Source: Actinacidiphila sp. DG2A-62 (GTDB lineage: Bacteria; Actinomycetota; Actinomycetes; Streptomycetales; Streptomycetaceae). Taken from it: a stretch of 64,000 bases of DNA. Below are positions 47,281 to 56,559 of this stretch, one piece after another. Each line of letters opens with the position of its first letter. Position 1 is the stretch's first letter. The stretch is taken from contig NZ_JAYMGI010000002.1 in NCBI RefSeq assembly GCF_035825295.1, positions 2,210,001 through 2,274,000 on the forward strand, read 5' to 3'. A program made the translations under genes and the position numbers. Below the pieces are notes generated by a model. That model was not told the DNA's origin. It worked only from the letters and a program-made list of their open reading frames with translations, and did not search any database.

Positions 47281-48300
47281 ATGACGGACAGGGTGCTGGT
47301 CACGGGCATCTCGGGGTTCATCGGCGGCCACCTCGCAGCCGAACTGCTGCGGCGCGGCTACGCGGTGCGCGGTTCGGTGCGGTCGCCAGCCCGCGTCGGC
47401 GAGGTGCACGCGGCGATGGCGGCAGCTGGCGTCGACACGGCAGGGCTCGACATCTGCCGGCTCGACCTGCTGTCCGATCAGGGATGGGCGGAAGCGTGCG
47501 ACGGATGCCGATACGCACTGCATGTGGCCTCCCCGTTCGTGTTGACGAAGCCGAAGGACCCGGCCGAGTTGATCCGCCCTGCCGTCGAAGGCGCCACCCG
47601 AGCGGTCGGGGCGGCGCTGGACGCGGGCGTGGAACGCGTGGTCATGACCTCGTCGTTGGCGACGGTGCAGTTCGCCCGCGCGCCCGAAGGGCACGTCTAC
47701 ACCGACGCCGACTGGACCGACCCGGACGACCCGCGCCTGAACGCGTACACCGTCTCGAAGGTCAGGGCCGAGCGGGCCGCGCGAGAACTCGTGCGGCAGC
47801 GCGGCGTCCCGGACCGGCTCGCCCTCATCAACCCGGGCGCGGTGATCGGGCCGCTCCTGACGAACGATCCGGGGACCTCGGTCACCGCGATCCAGCAAAT
47901 CATGGCGGGGGCGCTCCCGATGATCCCCGACCTGAGGCTTCCATGGGCCGACGTGCGGGACATCGCCGACGCCCACATCGCCGCGATGACCTCCCCGAGC
48001 GCCGCCGGTCGCCGCACGATCGTCGCCACCGACCCGATGTCGCTCATCGAGGTCGCACGAGTCATCCGCGAACGCCTCCCCGAAGCAAGCCGGAAGGTAC
48101 CCGCACGGGCGATGCCGACCTGGTTCACCTGGCTGGCCAGCGTGTTCGAACCCCAACTGCGCGACAACCGATGGCTGATCGGCCAGAAGCAGCGCTTCGA
48201 CCGCACCACCGCCGAGGCGCTCCTCGGGCACCCGTTGCGCTCGATCCCGGACGCGATCGAGCAGACCGGGCGCAGCCTGGCCGAACACCAGCTCATCTGA
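47281..48300 (+). CDS. NAD(P)-dependent reductase, dihydroflavonol 4-reductase-like (339 aa)
   Basis: The ATG at 47281 has GGAG five bases upstream; a GTG two codons earlier is less likely. An extended SDR with nucleotide motif VTGISGFIGGHLA, VMTSSLATVQ, catalytic YTVSK, and LINPGAVIGP. The overall form matches the dihydroflavonol reductase/aldehyde reductase group, in which bacterial members reduce small aldehydes or ketones. It is controlled, by position, by the divergent TetR and the inverted repeat between them. Substrate unknown. Confidence 0.88.
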   Translation: MTDRVLVTGISGFIGGHLAAELLRRGYAVRGSVRSPARVGEVHAAMAAAGVDTAGLDICRLDLLSDQGWAEACDGCRYALHVASPFVLTKPKDPAELIRPAVEGATRAVGAALDAGVERVVMTSSLATVQFARAPEGHVYTDADWTDPDDPRLNAYTVSKVRAERAARELVRQRGVPDRLALINPGAVIGPLLTNDPGTSVTAIQQIMAGALPMIPDLRLPWADVRDIADAHIAAMTSPSAAGRRTIVATDPMSLIEVARVIRERLPEASRKVPARAMPTWFTWLASVFEPQLRDNRWLIGQKQRFDRTTAEALLGHPLRSIPDAIEQTGRSLAEHQLI

Positions 48301-48305
48301 ACCCC

Positions 48306-48332
48306 GGGACGCGACTGCGGCAGACGAGTCGG
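48306..48332 (+). repeat. 27-bp direct repeat, left copy (att-like)
   Basis: It begins GGGACGCGACTGCGG and ends CAGACGAGTCGG, identical to 60086-60112. The flanks differ on both sides. It lies in the 71-bp gap between the convergent reductase and epimerase genes and carries only the last few bases of rnpB, so it is not a functional RNA gene copy. Confidence 0.9.
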
Positions 48333-48371
48333 AGGGCCCTGCGGCGCCCTCCGCCCGAGACGGTACGCGCC

Positions 48372-49187
48372 TTACAGGGTCCCGGCGGCCGCGGACCGGT
48401 ACATGCTCGGCACCGTCGGGATGAAGCCCAGTTCGCGGGCGAGCGAGCCGTCGAGGCGGCCCTGCCACGGATCGGTCAGCGGCTCGGCCGACTCCGGGTA
48501 CTCGACGCCGAGCAGGCGCGCGATCTCCAGCACCGCCGCGGGCGCGTCGTCGGTGATGTTGACCGTGCGCCCGTCCATCACACCGGTGAGGGCAAGCCGC
48601 ACGGCGACCGCGATGTCCTGGTGGTGGACGAGGCTGAGGGTCTTGGCGGGGTGCCAGTTCCAGGAACCCAGGAGACGGGGCGCGGACTGCAGATGGTCGT
48701 CGGCGTCCCCGTAGACGAACGCGAGGCGCAGAATGCTCCACGTCAGCCCGCTCTCGCGCAGCGCGCGCTCGGCTACGATCTTGCTGGCCGGATAGGGCTG
48801 CTGGGGATCGGCGGGATCGTCCTCGCGTGCGGGCCCGGGCAGATCGGCGTCGTAGACGAGACCGGTGCTGGCCATGACGACCCGGGCGTCGGGGGCATGG
48901 GCCCGGAGCGCCGCGACGAGGTTGCGCGTGCCGTCCACGTTGACCCGCTGGATCTGGTCCGGGTCCGGGGTGCGCAGGACGGCCGCGAGGTGGACGACGG
49001 AGGTCACGCCCTGCACGGCCGGCGGAATCGAGGCCGGGTCGAGCAGGTCGCCCTCGACGGGGGTCACGCCCTCGGGCACTTCCCTGCCGGGGCGCACCAG
49101 CGCCCGGCAGTCCAGCCCCGCGTCCACGAGGCGGCGCAGGAGGCGGGTTCCGACGAGTTCGGTGCCGCCGGTGATCAGGATGGTCAC
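48372..49187 (-). CDS. NAD-dependent epimerase/dehydratase family protein (271 aa)
   Basis: An extended SDR with ILITGGTELVGTRLL, VEGDLLDPASI, VVHLAAVLR, MASTGLVYDA and YPASK (YxxxK), then RLAFVYG, typical of sugar-nucleotide or steroid-type epimerases. The ATG at 49187 overlaps the MarR stop by four bases (ATGA), so the two genes form one translationally coupled operon. Substrate unknown. Confidence 0.87.
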   Translation of the reverse strand: MTILITGGTELVGTRLLRRLVDAGLDCRALVRPGREVPEGVTPVEGDLLDPASIPPAVQGVTSVVHLAAVLRTPDPDQIQRVNVDGTRNLVAALRAHAPDARVVMASTGLVYDADLPGPAREDDPADPQQPYPASKIVAERALRESGLTWSILRLAFVYGDADDHLQSAPRLLGSWNWHPAKTLSLVHHQDIAVAVRLALTGVMDGRTVNITDDAPAAVLEIARLLGVEYPESAEPLTDPWQGRLDGSLARELGFIPTVPSMYRSAAAGTL

Positions 49188-49657
49188 GTTTGTCTTCTTT
49201 CTGGTCTTTCTGAGAGCAGGTCGTAGAGTCGACCTGTCGCTGCGCGGAGCACCCGCGTGGTCGTCTCGATGTCCGTCTGCGGGACATCGCCGAAGGCGAC
49301 CTCGAGGATGCGGGCAATGGGGTCGGGCAGTTCGCGCCAGAGCGCGGTGCCGGCCGGGGTCAGGGAGAGCACCTTCTGCCGCTGGTCGGCCGCATCAGGT
49401 GTCTGCTCCACCAGGCCTTTGCGGACGAGTGCCGCCACCACGCCGGTGAGCGTCGCGCGCTCGACCTGGAGCATGCGCACCAGGTCACGCTGCGGCGTCG
49501 CCCCCGCATTGGCGAGCTGGTGCAGGACGTACCACTGGGTCGGTCCGAGATCGTAGGGGCGGAGCACCGACTCGATCACCAGGCGCGACGCCATGTGGTA
49601 CTTCTTCGCCCAGACGCCGGGAAAGTCGGGGTGCGATTCAGGATGTTCGTTAGTCAC
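49184..49657 (-). CDS. MarR-family transcriptional regulator (157 aa)
   Basis: The GTG at 49657 begins VTNEHPESHPDFPGVWA; an upstream extension of the frame has no start with a ribosome binding site. The winged-helix core is clear (LGPTQWYVLHQLANAGATPQ, VRMLQVERATLTGVVAALV, QTPDAADQRQKVLSLTPAG). It forms an operon with the epimerase. The aldehyde dehydrogenase remnant and a MarR-like palindrome lie upstream, so it may once have controlled a larger operon. Confidence 0.88.
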   Translation of the reverse strand: MTNEHPESHPDFPGVWAKKYHMASRLVIESVLRPYDLGPTQWYVLHQLANAGATPQRDLVRMLQVERATLTGVVAALVRKGLVEQTPDAADQRQKVLSLTPAGTALWRELPDPIARILEVAFGDVPQTDIETTTRVLRAATGRLYDLLSERPERRQT

Positions 49658-49837
49658 CTTACGATTATCGCCGGGGACACGGACCGGCCAAACAGCCCCG
49701 GCGAGGGCCACTGCCGGCAGCGGCTGGCGACGGCGTCATGGCCCCCCGGCGCTGCTGTGCGCGGCCCGGCCGGCGGAGCCCGGGAGGGTGCGACGCGGTC
49801 AAGGACCGTGGGCCGGTAAAAAGGGGAGAAGACCGCT

Positions 49838-50117
49838 GCGAGCGTGACGCCGCCGCTGACCGGCGTGCGGCTGTCCGGCTTGAGGAGGACCGCGTTGCCC
49901 AGCGCGAGGGCCGGAGCCACGGCGCGGATCGACAGGACGATCGGCGCGTTGAACGGGGCGATCACCGCCACCACCCCGGCCGGGAAGCGGCGACTGAGGC
50001 TGAGCCGCGGCTGGGCGGACCGGAGGACCTCGCCGTAGGGCACGGAAGCCAGAGCAGCCGCCTCGTAATCCTGCCGGCCCATCGGCCCGGGTCGAGGAAC
50101 CTCGTCGTCGTGTTCAC
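49838..50117 (-). pseudogene. Remnant of a benzaldehyde-type aldehyde dehydrogenase
   Basis: The start NTTTRFLDPGRWAGRI (from GTG 50117) resembles the N-terminus of benzaldehyde dehydrogenases. It is then joined, in another frame and with some 75 residues missing, to YGEVLRSAQPRLSLSRRFP and VVAVIAPFNAPIVLSIRAV ... LGNAVLLKPDSRTPVSGG, the NAD-binding start of the same family. The similarity stops near 49840 and the catalytic Cys region is absent. This is plainly a decayed gene with an internal deletion and a missing C-terminal three-quarters. Confidence 0.8.
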
Positions 50118-50186
50118 ATGCTCACCTTTCGGCCGGGCGCAAGGGCGACCGGCACGGCGTCGCCGATGGACGCCCCATCCGGAATC

Positions 50187-50221
50187 GCTAGGTACCTTAC
50201 ATACTTTGCTAGGTGCCTAGC
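50187..50221. promoter_or_regulatory. Paired MarR-type palindromes
   Basis: GCTAGGTGCCTAGC (50208-50221) is an inverted repeat with six-base arms, and a diverged copy, GCTAGGTACCTTAC, lies 21 bp away at 50187-50200. The spacing equals two helical turns. It lies upstream of the aldehyde dehydrogenase remnant on the minus strand. The MarR protein encoded at 49184 is the nearest candidate binder. Confidence 0.65.
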
Positions 50222-50517
50222 GTATTGTCAATCTGCTGGGCCGCCGCGGTTCGGGCCAGCTGATCGTTGCTACGGGTGCGCGGGGGCGAATCCGTCGGCC
50301 GGCACGCCCTCGGGCCGTCCTGTGCGCCGCGGCGCCCGGTTCCCGACTCCGCCCCGCGCGACAGCCGACCGTCCCTGTCTGATTCAGGCGAAAACGAATT
50401 CCGGGCAAAATTCTGGTCCGTCCGCTCTTTCCTTCGCGGACCGATGTTACGGTGCGTCAGGAGCGCACCCAGGCAAGGAAGTCGGGCGCGCATTGAGGCG
50501 GTCAGAAGGGGTTTGAA

Positions 50518-51138
50518 ATGCGCAGCAACGGCACAAGGAGAGCAACGGGCACCATACGCGTCGCGCTGAGCGCCGTGACGGCCGCAGCGGCCATCGCGGG
50601 GGTCGGTCTGCTGGGCCCGAGCGTCGCCCAGGCTCAGGCCGACACCAACGCGGGCGGCGTGTCGATCGACATCGGCGGCGCCGGGGACAGCACGTTCGTC
50701 GCCGACACGTACGGCACCGGCGGCATCCCCGACACCAAGCCGGCGGACGTCGCCAGCCTGCCCAACTTCGCCGCGACCGTCGCCCACCCCATTCCGGCGG
50801 CCGTCTGGAACACCTCCCGATTCACCGAGTCCAGCTATTCCGTGCCGGATCTCACTGCGGGAGCCACCTACCAGGTGCGGCTGTACTTTATGGACTGGTA
50901 TTTCCACCAGGCCGGACAGCGCCTTTTCGACGTGTCCGTCGACGGCACCAAGGTGCTGACGAATTTCGACATCGTCGGCACCGCGACAGCCCACGGAGCC
51001 GACGGGCAGGAGGCGTTCGGCGTGGAGGAGGACTTCCCGGTGACGGTGCCGTCCGACGGCACGGTCAGCATCGACTTCATCCGCGGCGCCGCGAACCAGC
51101 CGCAGGTCAACGCGATCGCAATCGTACCGTCGTCCTGA
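50518..51138 (+). CDS. Secreted malectin-like carbohydrate-binding protein (206 aa)
   Basis: The ATG at 50518 has AAGGGG upstream. A Sec signal peptide ends near VAQAQADTN (residue 43). The mature part begins VSIDIGGAGDSTFVADTYGT, like the opening of malectin domains, continues with the beta-sandwich pattern YQVRLYFMDWYFHQAGQRLF and DVSVDGTKVLTNFDI, and ends VSIDFIRGAANQPQVNAIAI. Such domains bind sugars outside the cell. It is a single-domain protein with no partner gene, inside the candidate island. The 400 bp upstream hold promoters and the MarR-type palindromes. Confidence 0.78.
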   Translation: MRSNGTRRATGTIRVALSAVTAAAAIAGVGLLGPSVAQAQADTNAGGVSIDIGGAGDSTFVADTYGTGGIPDTKPADVASLPNFAATVAHPIPAAVWNTSRFTESSYSVPDLTAGATYQVRLYFMDWYFHQAGQRLFDVSVDGTKVLTNFDIVGTATAHGADGQEAFGVEEDFPVTVPSDGTVSIDFIRGAANQPQVNAIAIVPSS

Positions 51139-51593
51139 AACTCCGGTGCCCGGACCAGGCGCGCGGCCGGATGTCCCGGGCCGCGGCCGTACTCCATGGG
51201 CGGTCCGTAAACGTTTGAGTCCGCGGCGGGCGGCCACGTGCCGGTGGTTCATCAGGACGGCCGGCCGACCCGCCGAGGGCGTTCGGTTGACCGTCGGCGA
51301 CGGTCCGCTGGTGGTCACCGACCTCGGTACCGGCTGCCCGCCGCGGTGCAACCGCCCCGGATTCCCGCGCATCGCCCTGCGGCGCGGGTGCTGCGCGTGG
51401 GGCTGGTCGACCTGATGTCCCAGGCCCTCACGCTGGTCCTCATCGCCCTGACCACGCATCTCGGGTTTCTGATCAGCCTTCGGACAGCCTGCCTCGTGAA
51501 AGGCCGAGGCTGACAGCCGATCGAACTCCGCGACCGCGCGACGTGTTGCGGACGCGGGCGGATCAGGTCCGGCAGATCCACTCGAAGACGGAA
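51139..51593. other. Intergenic region, nothing recognised
   Basis: About 455 bp between the malectin-like gene and the convergent GMC oxidoreductase gene. Several short frames are open but none has a ribosome binding site and family-like sequence. It may hold decayed coding DNA. Confidence 0.5.
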
Positions 51594-53108
51594 TTATGTG
51601 CGTTTCCGTACCAGGGCTGCCGCGCGTTCCGCGATGGCGAGAACGGTGGCGTGCGTGTTGGCAGTCGGTATGGCTGGAATGACCGAGGCGTCCGCTATGC
51701 GAAGGCCGTCGATGCCGAAAACCCTGAGCTCCGAATCGACCACGGCGAGTGGGTCACTGCCTATCCGGCACGTCCCGACGTAGTGGAAGTACGTGCCTAC
51801 ACCTCCCCGCAGATGGTCGCCGAGAGAGGTGTCCGGGATGCCCGGTCCCGGCAGGACCTCTTCCCCCTGCCAGGCCGCCATGGCGGGCGCGCATCCGATG
51901 CGACGGGCGATCCGCAGGCCCTCTGTGAGTGCTTCACGGTCGCCGCGGTCGCGGAGATACTCCGGGTCGATCGCCGGCGGGCTGCTCGGGTCGGCGCTGC
52001 TCAGGCGCAGAGTGCCGCGGCTGCGCGGCGTCATCAAGCCGACCCCGAGGGTGTACCCCCGCTTCGGGGGGACGAGCGTGGGGGCGTTCAAGGGCATGGT
52101 CAACAAGAATATCTGGACGTCCGGTACCTCCACCGTGGGCTGACTGCGTATCAGGCCGAGCAGTTCACTGTGGTTGATACTGCCGGGCACTGACTCGGGG
52201 GTGGAGTAGGTGACGCCGGTGGTGGGGTGGTCGTGCAGGTTCCCTCCCACCCCCGGAAGGTCCACCACGAGGTCGACACCCACGTCGGACAGATGCGACT
52301 CCGGCCCGATGCCCGAGCGCAAGAGCACCTGCGGTGTGCCCACGGCACCGGCGCTCAGCAGCACCTCCCCTCGGCACGCGACGGTGACGAGATTTGGACC
52401 GGTGGAGTACTCGACACCGACGCAGCGGTCCCCGCGGAGCAGTACACGGTGCACAACCGCACGTGTGACAACCTGCAGATTCGGTCTCGTTCTCGCAGGG
52501 GTGAGATAGGCATCGGCCGCGCTGAGCCGGCGCCCCTTCATGACGGCGAGGTCGGGGAAGCCGAATCCCTCCTCTAGCCCGCCGCTGATGTCGTCTGCTT
52601 GCGCGTATCCGACCTGCTGAGCCGCTTCGATCACGGATACGGCAAGAGGACTCGGCGAGGCCGAAGGGGAGACGACAAGTGGGCCGGAGGTCCCCCGCAA
52701 CGCGGCATCACGATGAGGCGCTGACTCCGTGCGGCGAAAATAGGGCAACAGATCGGCAAAACCCCACTCCTTGATGCCCATCGCCGACCATGCGTCATAG
52801 CCCGAGCGGTGCCCCCGCACATGCACCATCGCATTGATCGCCGACGAACCGCCGACGACCCGCCCGTGCGGCCAAGGCACAGGAACATCCAGAGTGGACT
52901 GCGCAACGGTGACGTCAGGCCAACTCGCCTCGCTGCCGAGCAGCATGGGCCATGTAGCAGGATCTGCCGATTCGAGCGGCGGATCTCCGCCCGCCTCCAG
53001 GAGGAGAACGCGTGCGTCCTGCTCCTCGGACAGTCTCGCCGCCAACACACAGCCGGCACTGCCCGCTCCCACGATCACGTAATCGAACTCCATTGCGGCA
53101 GTCCGCAC
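51594..53108 (-). CDS. GMC-family FAD oxidoreductase, choline dehydrogenase-like (504 aa)
   Basis: FAD-binding motif YVIVGAGSAGCVLAARLSE at the N-terminus, GMC signature regions GRVVGGSSAINAMVHVRG and LSAGAVGTPQVLLRSGIGP, and C-terminal active-site region GTYFHYVGTCRIGSD ... PAIPTANTHATVLAIAERAA with the catalytic-type His and Asn. The GTG at 53108 is chosen because GGAGG sits four bases before it; the ATG five codons on has none. Members oxidise alcohols to aldehydes using FAD. Codon use is slightly less GC-rich than in neighbouring genes, in line with acquisition. It stands alone. Confidence 0.9.
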   Translation of the reverse strand: MRTAAMEFDYVIVGAGSAGCVLAARLSEEQDARVLLLEAGGDPPLESADPATWPMLLGSEASWPDVTVAQSTLDVPVPWPHGRVVGGSSAINAMVHVRGHRSGYDAWSAMGIKEWGFADLLPYFRRTESAPHRDAALRGTSGPLVVSPSASPSPLAVSVIEAAQQVGYAQADDISGGLEEGFGFPDLAVMKGRRLSAADAYLTPARTRPNLQVVTRAVVHRVLLRGDRCVGVEYSTGPNLVTVACRGEVLLSAGAVGTPQVLLRSGIGPESHLSDVGVDLVVDLPGVGGNLHDHPTTGVTYSTPESVPGSINHSELLGLIRSQPTVEVPDVQIFLLTMPLNAPTLVPPKRGYTLGVGLMTPRSRGTLRLSSADPSSPPAIDPEYLRDRGDREALTEGLRIARRIGCAPAMAAWQGEEVLPGPGIPDTSLGDHLRGGVGTYFHYVGTCRIGSDPLAVVDSELRVFGIDGLRIADASVIPAIPTANTHATVLAIAERAAALVRKRT

Positions 53109-53944
53109 TTGGCCTCCATAGCCGAGAAACAGGGTATCGCCCAGCGCTGAGCAGGAGGATCAATTGCGCCCCGGCCGCCGCAGTGCCTCTCCTGACCGCT
53201 CCGTCGCTTAGCCTGGGCGTTTAGCGAAGGTTCTTCTGAGCCGCAACGATGAGGCTTCTCTGGGGTCCCATGAGCTCTGAGGTCGGCCCGGCGCGCAGTG
53301 CAGGACATACTGAAAGCGCGCGTCCAGGGATTCATTGTGGTGTGCGCTGCTACAGCACGGAAGGCCCCCCGGATGATATTGCCCGTTTGTACAGCCGGTG
53401 ATGTCCGCGTTTACAGCGGGTCGGTGGGATCGCGAGTGGGATGCCGATGGCTTCGCAGATCAGACAGGAAGGCGCCTTGCGGTCGATAGCAGGCAGACCG
53501 CTCCGCCCCTGAAATCTTCACGTGATCGCACATGCCCGTGCCCGGCAGGACTGGCGCTGACATTCCGCGTTTGGCGTACCATGCCCTCAGATTTTCAGCA
53601 TGATCGGGCATCGCACGCGCCATAGAGTCGCATTGCCGTCTTCGATCGGAGTCCTCATCCAGATGATGCTCTCGACCCGCCACAGACGGACCGCCCAAAG
53701 CGTCGACCGTTTACGCCCACCGGAACGGTCGGCGCGAGTAGCGCGAGCGGCGTCCAGAAAGGAAGGACGGGATGAGCCGGGGTGAGCGGACGGCACCTCC
53801 ATGGACCGGCCGGATCTCAGGCGCCCTCGTCTCGCACGGTCCTGTGCGGCCGGGTCAGGGCAGCGCCGTCCAGGCAACCGACCGTCCGCGCCACGGATCG
53901 CACCTGCATCACGCACCTGCCCGCAGACATCGACGAGAGATCAG
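53109..53944. other. Long intergenic region of lower GC content
   Basis: About 835 bp with no supportable gene. GC content is visibly lower than average between 53200 and 53720. Short open frames on both strands do not resemble known proteins. It could hold decayed DNA from the island as well as the conservon promoter. No RNA structure is recognised. Confidence 0.5.
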
Positions 53945-55219
53945 ATGACATTCCTCACAGCCGTGGTCGTAGCTCTGTGCTGCGCGGTCGCCCTGGTGGG
54001 CGCGGTCGCGCCGGTTGTCCGCCTCGCCCGCCGCTCCGCGCAGTTGCGCGCACGCATATCCGCGCTCGAGGCCGCGTGCTCCGCCCGGGACGCCGCCCTG
54101 GACGCCCTCGTTTCCGGGGTGCTGCCGACCCTGGCCGCCTCCTCGGGCAGGCCGGACGCGTCCGTCCCCGGCATCGGCGTGGCGGGCGGTCTCGCGGGCA
54201 CGGCGTTCGCGGAGAATCTGCGAGCCGTGGTTGAGCAGTATGCAGGCGCCCTGCGCGCCGTGCGGAGTGAGGCCGAGGAGGCGACCCGCCTGCAGATCGA
54301 GGAACGCGCAAGGGAGGCCACCCAGGCGGCGGTGCGATCGGTCAGCGCGAGCGTGGTGAGCCTGGGCGCGGACCTGAGCAAGGTCGTCGCCGAGGCACTC
54401 CGTCAGCACGACGGCGGCGATGAGATGTTCGCGACGCTGACCCGCATCGACCATACGGTCCAGCAGATTGTCCGCCAGGCGCAGTCCTACGTCGTCATCT
54501 GCGGCGGCCTGCCCGGTCGGCGCTGGCCCGTGCAGATGCTGACCGACGTCGTACGCGGCGCCCTCGGCCGCATCCAGGACTACCCGAGGATCACATCCCG
54601 GGAACTCGACCGCGCGGTGACCGCCAGGGCCGTGGAGCCCGTCGTCCACGCGCTGGCCACCCTGCTGGACAACGCCGCCCGGTACTCGCCGCCGACCTCC
54701 TACGTCGACGTCACGTTCCAGGAGGGGCACCGCGGAGTCACCGTCGTCATCGACGACGCCGGGGTGGGCATGAGCGAGGAGCAGCTGGCAAAGGCCCGGC
54801 AGACGCTCTCCGGTGACGGACAAGCGGAACTGCACAAGCTCGGTCCCCATCCGCAGATCGGTTTTCTCACGGTGGCAGCCCTCGCGCGCCGCTACGGGTT
54901 CACGGCGTCCGTCGACGCCTCCAGCCCGTACGGCGGAGTACGCGCGACGCTGTTCCTGCCTGAGGACCTGCTGACCGCCGCCCCAGAGCCGGAAGAGTCC
55001 CGGATGGAAGTGGCGCACAGTCCCGTCCACGCGCTCGGCGCCACCAAGGGCGGACTGCCCAAGCGCCGCCGCCGTGAGTCCAACGCCGAGCCTGCTGTCA
55101 AGCCTGCCCTGAGCTCGTCTCCCGCTCGCGCGGGTGTCGCTGCCGCATGGCGCCGGGGAACCAACAGCGGCCGCGCCTCCCTGACCGAGTCCGAGCAGAA
55201 GGGATCTGATCACCAATGA
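53945..55219 (+). CDS. cvnA: CvnA, sensor-kinase-like membrane protein of a conservon (424 aa)
   Basis: The ATG at 53945 (GAGAG upstream) opens with a membrane helix (FLTAVVVALCCAVALVGAVA), then a coiled-coil region rich in Ala/Arg/Glu, then a histidine-kinase-type ATP-binding domain: LATLLDNAARYSPPTSYVDV (N box), VVIDDAGVGMSEEQL (G1), YGGVRATLFLP. No phosphoacceptor His box is evident, as is usual for conservon CvnA proteins, so it is more a nucleotide-binding sensor than a kinase. A basic C-terminal tail follows. The stop overlaps cvnB by four bases (ATGA). Confidence 0.92.
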   Translation: MTFLTAVVVALCCAVALVGAVAPVVRLARRSAQLRARISALEAACSARDAALDALVSGVLPTLAASSGRPDASVPGIGVAGGLAGTAFAENLRAVVEQYAGALRAVRSEAEEATRLQIEERAREATQAAVRSVSASVVSLGADLSKVVAEALRQHDGGDEMFATLTRIDHTVQQIVRQAQSYVVICGGLPGRRWPVQMLTDVVRGALGRIQDYPRITSRELDRAVTARAVEPVVHALATLLDNAARYSPPTSYVDVTFQEGHRGVTVVIDDAGVGMSEEQLAKARQTLSGDGQAELHKLGPHPQIGFLTVAALARRYGFTASVDASSPYGGVRATLFLPEDLLTAAPEPEESRMEVAHSPVHALGATKGGLPKRRRRESNAEPAVKPALSSSPARAGVAAAWRRGTNSGRASLTESEQKGSDHQ

Positions 55220-55641
55220 GCACACCGACCGGGCCGGCTCGCGCCAACAAGCTGGGGTGGGCCCTGGACAAACTCGACATCGACGGGGTCCACTTCGCCG
55301 TCCTGGCGTCCGTCGACGGGCTGCGCATGGCCCATTCGGACAGCACTGACGTGGACGACGCCGAACGCTTCGCTGCCGCGCTCTCCGGCTTCCGATCGCT
55401 CGGCAGCGGGATAGCCACGTCCGTCGGAGGAAAAGGCCTGCGGCAGCTCCTCCTCGAGTTCGACAACCGCTTCGTCTTCATCACGGCCGCGGGCGAGGGC
55501 GCCCTGTTGGGCGTCGTGGCGGACACCGACGTCCAGGTGGACCTGATCACGCACCGGATGAACGAACTGGCCGAGCGGCTCGGCCGGGAGCTGGCCGCCC
55601 CGACCCGTCAGCCCGATAAGGACGGCGATCCGCAGCGATGA
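55216..55641 (+). CDS. cvnB: CvnB, roadblock/LC7-domain protein (141 aa)
   Basis: The whole protein is a roadblock/LC7 fold: LDKLDIDGVHFAVLASVDGL, DDAERFAAALSGFRSLGSGI, LLLEFDNRFVFITAAGEGAL. In other conservons this partner binds the CvnD GTPase. ATGA overlaps link it to cvnA (55216-55219) and to cvnC (55638-55641), so the set is translated as a unit. Confidence 0.93.
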   Translation: MSTPTGPARANKLGWALDKLDIDGVHFAVLASVDGLRMAHSDSTDVDDAERFAAALSGFRSLGSGIATSVGGKGLRQLLLEFDNRFVFITAAGEGALLGVVADTDVQVDLITHRMNELAERLGRELAAPTRQPDKDGDPQR

Positions 55642-55988
55642 GCCGGAGCCGGCGCGACCTCGATTTGGTGCGGGCATACGTGCGGACAGGCGGCCGTGTC
55701 CGTCCCACGCGGGGCCTCGACCTGGTGACCCTGGTCATCGCCGCGAACGCCGATCAGCAGAACCTCGACCCGGACCAGCGCCGGGTGATGGGTCTCTGCC
55801 GGCGGCAGGGCGCGTTGTCCGTCGCCGAGATCGCCGCCCACCTTGACCTGCCCGCCTCGGTAGTCAAGATCATCGTGTCCGGGCTGATGGACACCGGCCG
55901 CCTCACCATGCCCACCGGCGATGACGCCCAGCAGCCCGACATCGCCATGCTGAGAGAGGTGCTGCATGGGCTCCATAAGCTCGCCTGA
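55638..55988 (+). CDS. cvnC: CvnC, DUF742 protein (116 aa)
   Basis: DUF742 family: RAYVRTGGRVRPTRGLDLVT, then a winged-helix-like part (LCRRQGALSVAEIAAHLDLP, ASVVKIIVSGLMDTGRLTMP). These proteins belong to conservons and may act as adaptors or DNA-binding partners. The start overlaps cvnB by four bases, and the 3' end overlaps the start of cvnD by 23 bases. Confidence 0.93.
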   Translation: MSRSRRDLDLVRAYVRTGGRVRPTRGLDLVTLVIAANADQQNLDPDQRRVMGLCRRQGALSVAEIAAHLDLPASVVKIIVSGLMDTGRLTMPTGDDAQQPDIAMLREVLHGLHKLA

Positions 55989-56559
55989 GAACGTCACCTA
56001 TCTGCCGACCACCGTCACCCGGACGGTGAAACTGCTGGTCGCCGGCCACTTCGGGGTCGGAAAGACCACCTTCGTGGCCAGCGTCTCGGAGATCGATCCG
56101 CTGCGCACCGAGGAGCCGATGACACAGCAGAGCGTGGGCGTCGACGATCTGCGGGGACTGCCGGAGAAGACGCACACCACGGTGGCGATGGACTTCGGCC
56201 GCATCACCTTCTCGCGGACCGCCCTCTACCTGTTCGGCACGCCGGGGCAGAACCGGTTCGGCTACCTGTGGGACGAGTTGGCCCGCGGCGCTCATGGAGC
56301 GCTGGTGCTGGTCGACACCCGGCGCCTGGAGCAGTCGGACGACGTCCTGGCTGCGATCGAGCGACGGGGCCTGCGCTACGCGGTCGCGGTCAACCAGTTC
56401 GACGGCAGCGCGCGCTTCCCGCTGGAGGAGGTCCGGGAAGCCCTGGACCTGGACCCGGCCACGCCGCTGATCTCCTGTGACGCCCGGGACCGGACCTCCT
56501 CCCTCCACACACTGATCACCCTGTTCGAACACCTCATCCGCCAGCCGGAGCACCTGTGA
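55966..56559 (+). CDS. cvnD: CvnD, Ras-like small GTPase of the conservon (197 aa)
   Basis: G1 motif VAGHFGVGKTTF, switch region around EEPMTQQSVGVDDL, G3 as LYLFGTPGQNRF, G4 as AVNQFDG and G5-like ISCDARDR. The G4 consensus NKxD appears as NQFD, which is common in this bacterial group. Start at 55966 inside the end of cvnC. Together with CvnA and CvnB it is thought to form a membrane-associated complex resembling G-protein signalling. Confidence 0.93.
   Translation: MGSISSPENVTYLPTTVTRTVKLLVAGHFGVGKTTFVASVSEIDPLRTEEPMTQQSVGVDDLRGLPEKTHTTVAMDFGRITFSRTALYLFGTPGQNRFGYLWDELARGAHGALVLVDTRRLEQSDDVLAAIERRGLRYAVAVNQFDGSARFPLEEVREALDLDPATPLISCDARDRTSSLHTLITLFEHLIRQPEHL

Noticed and set aside
51139..51520. 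A short plus-strand frame with GVRLTVGDGPLVVTDLG, possibly a domain fragment.
   Set aside because: No start signal and no confident family match; too short to call a gene or pseudogene.
53300..53790. Short frames on both strands in the lower-GC gap before the conservon, possibly a transposase relic.
   Set aside because: No transposase motif, terminal inverted repeats or target duplication could be seen.
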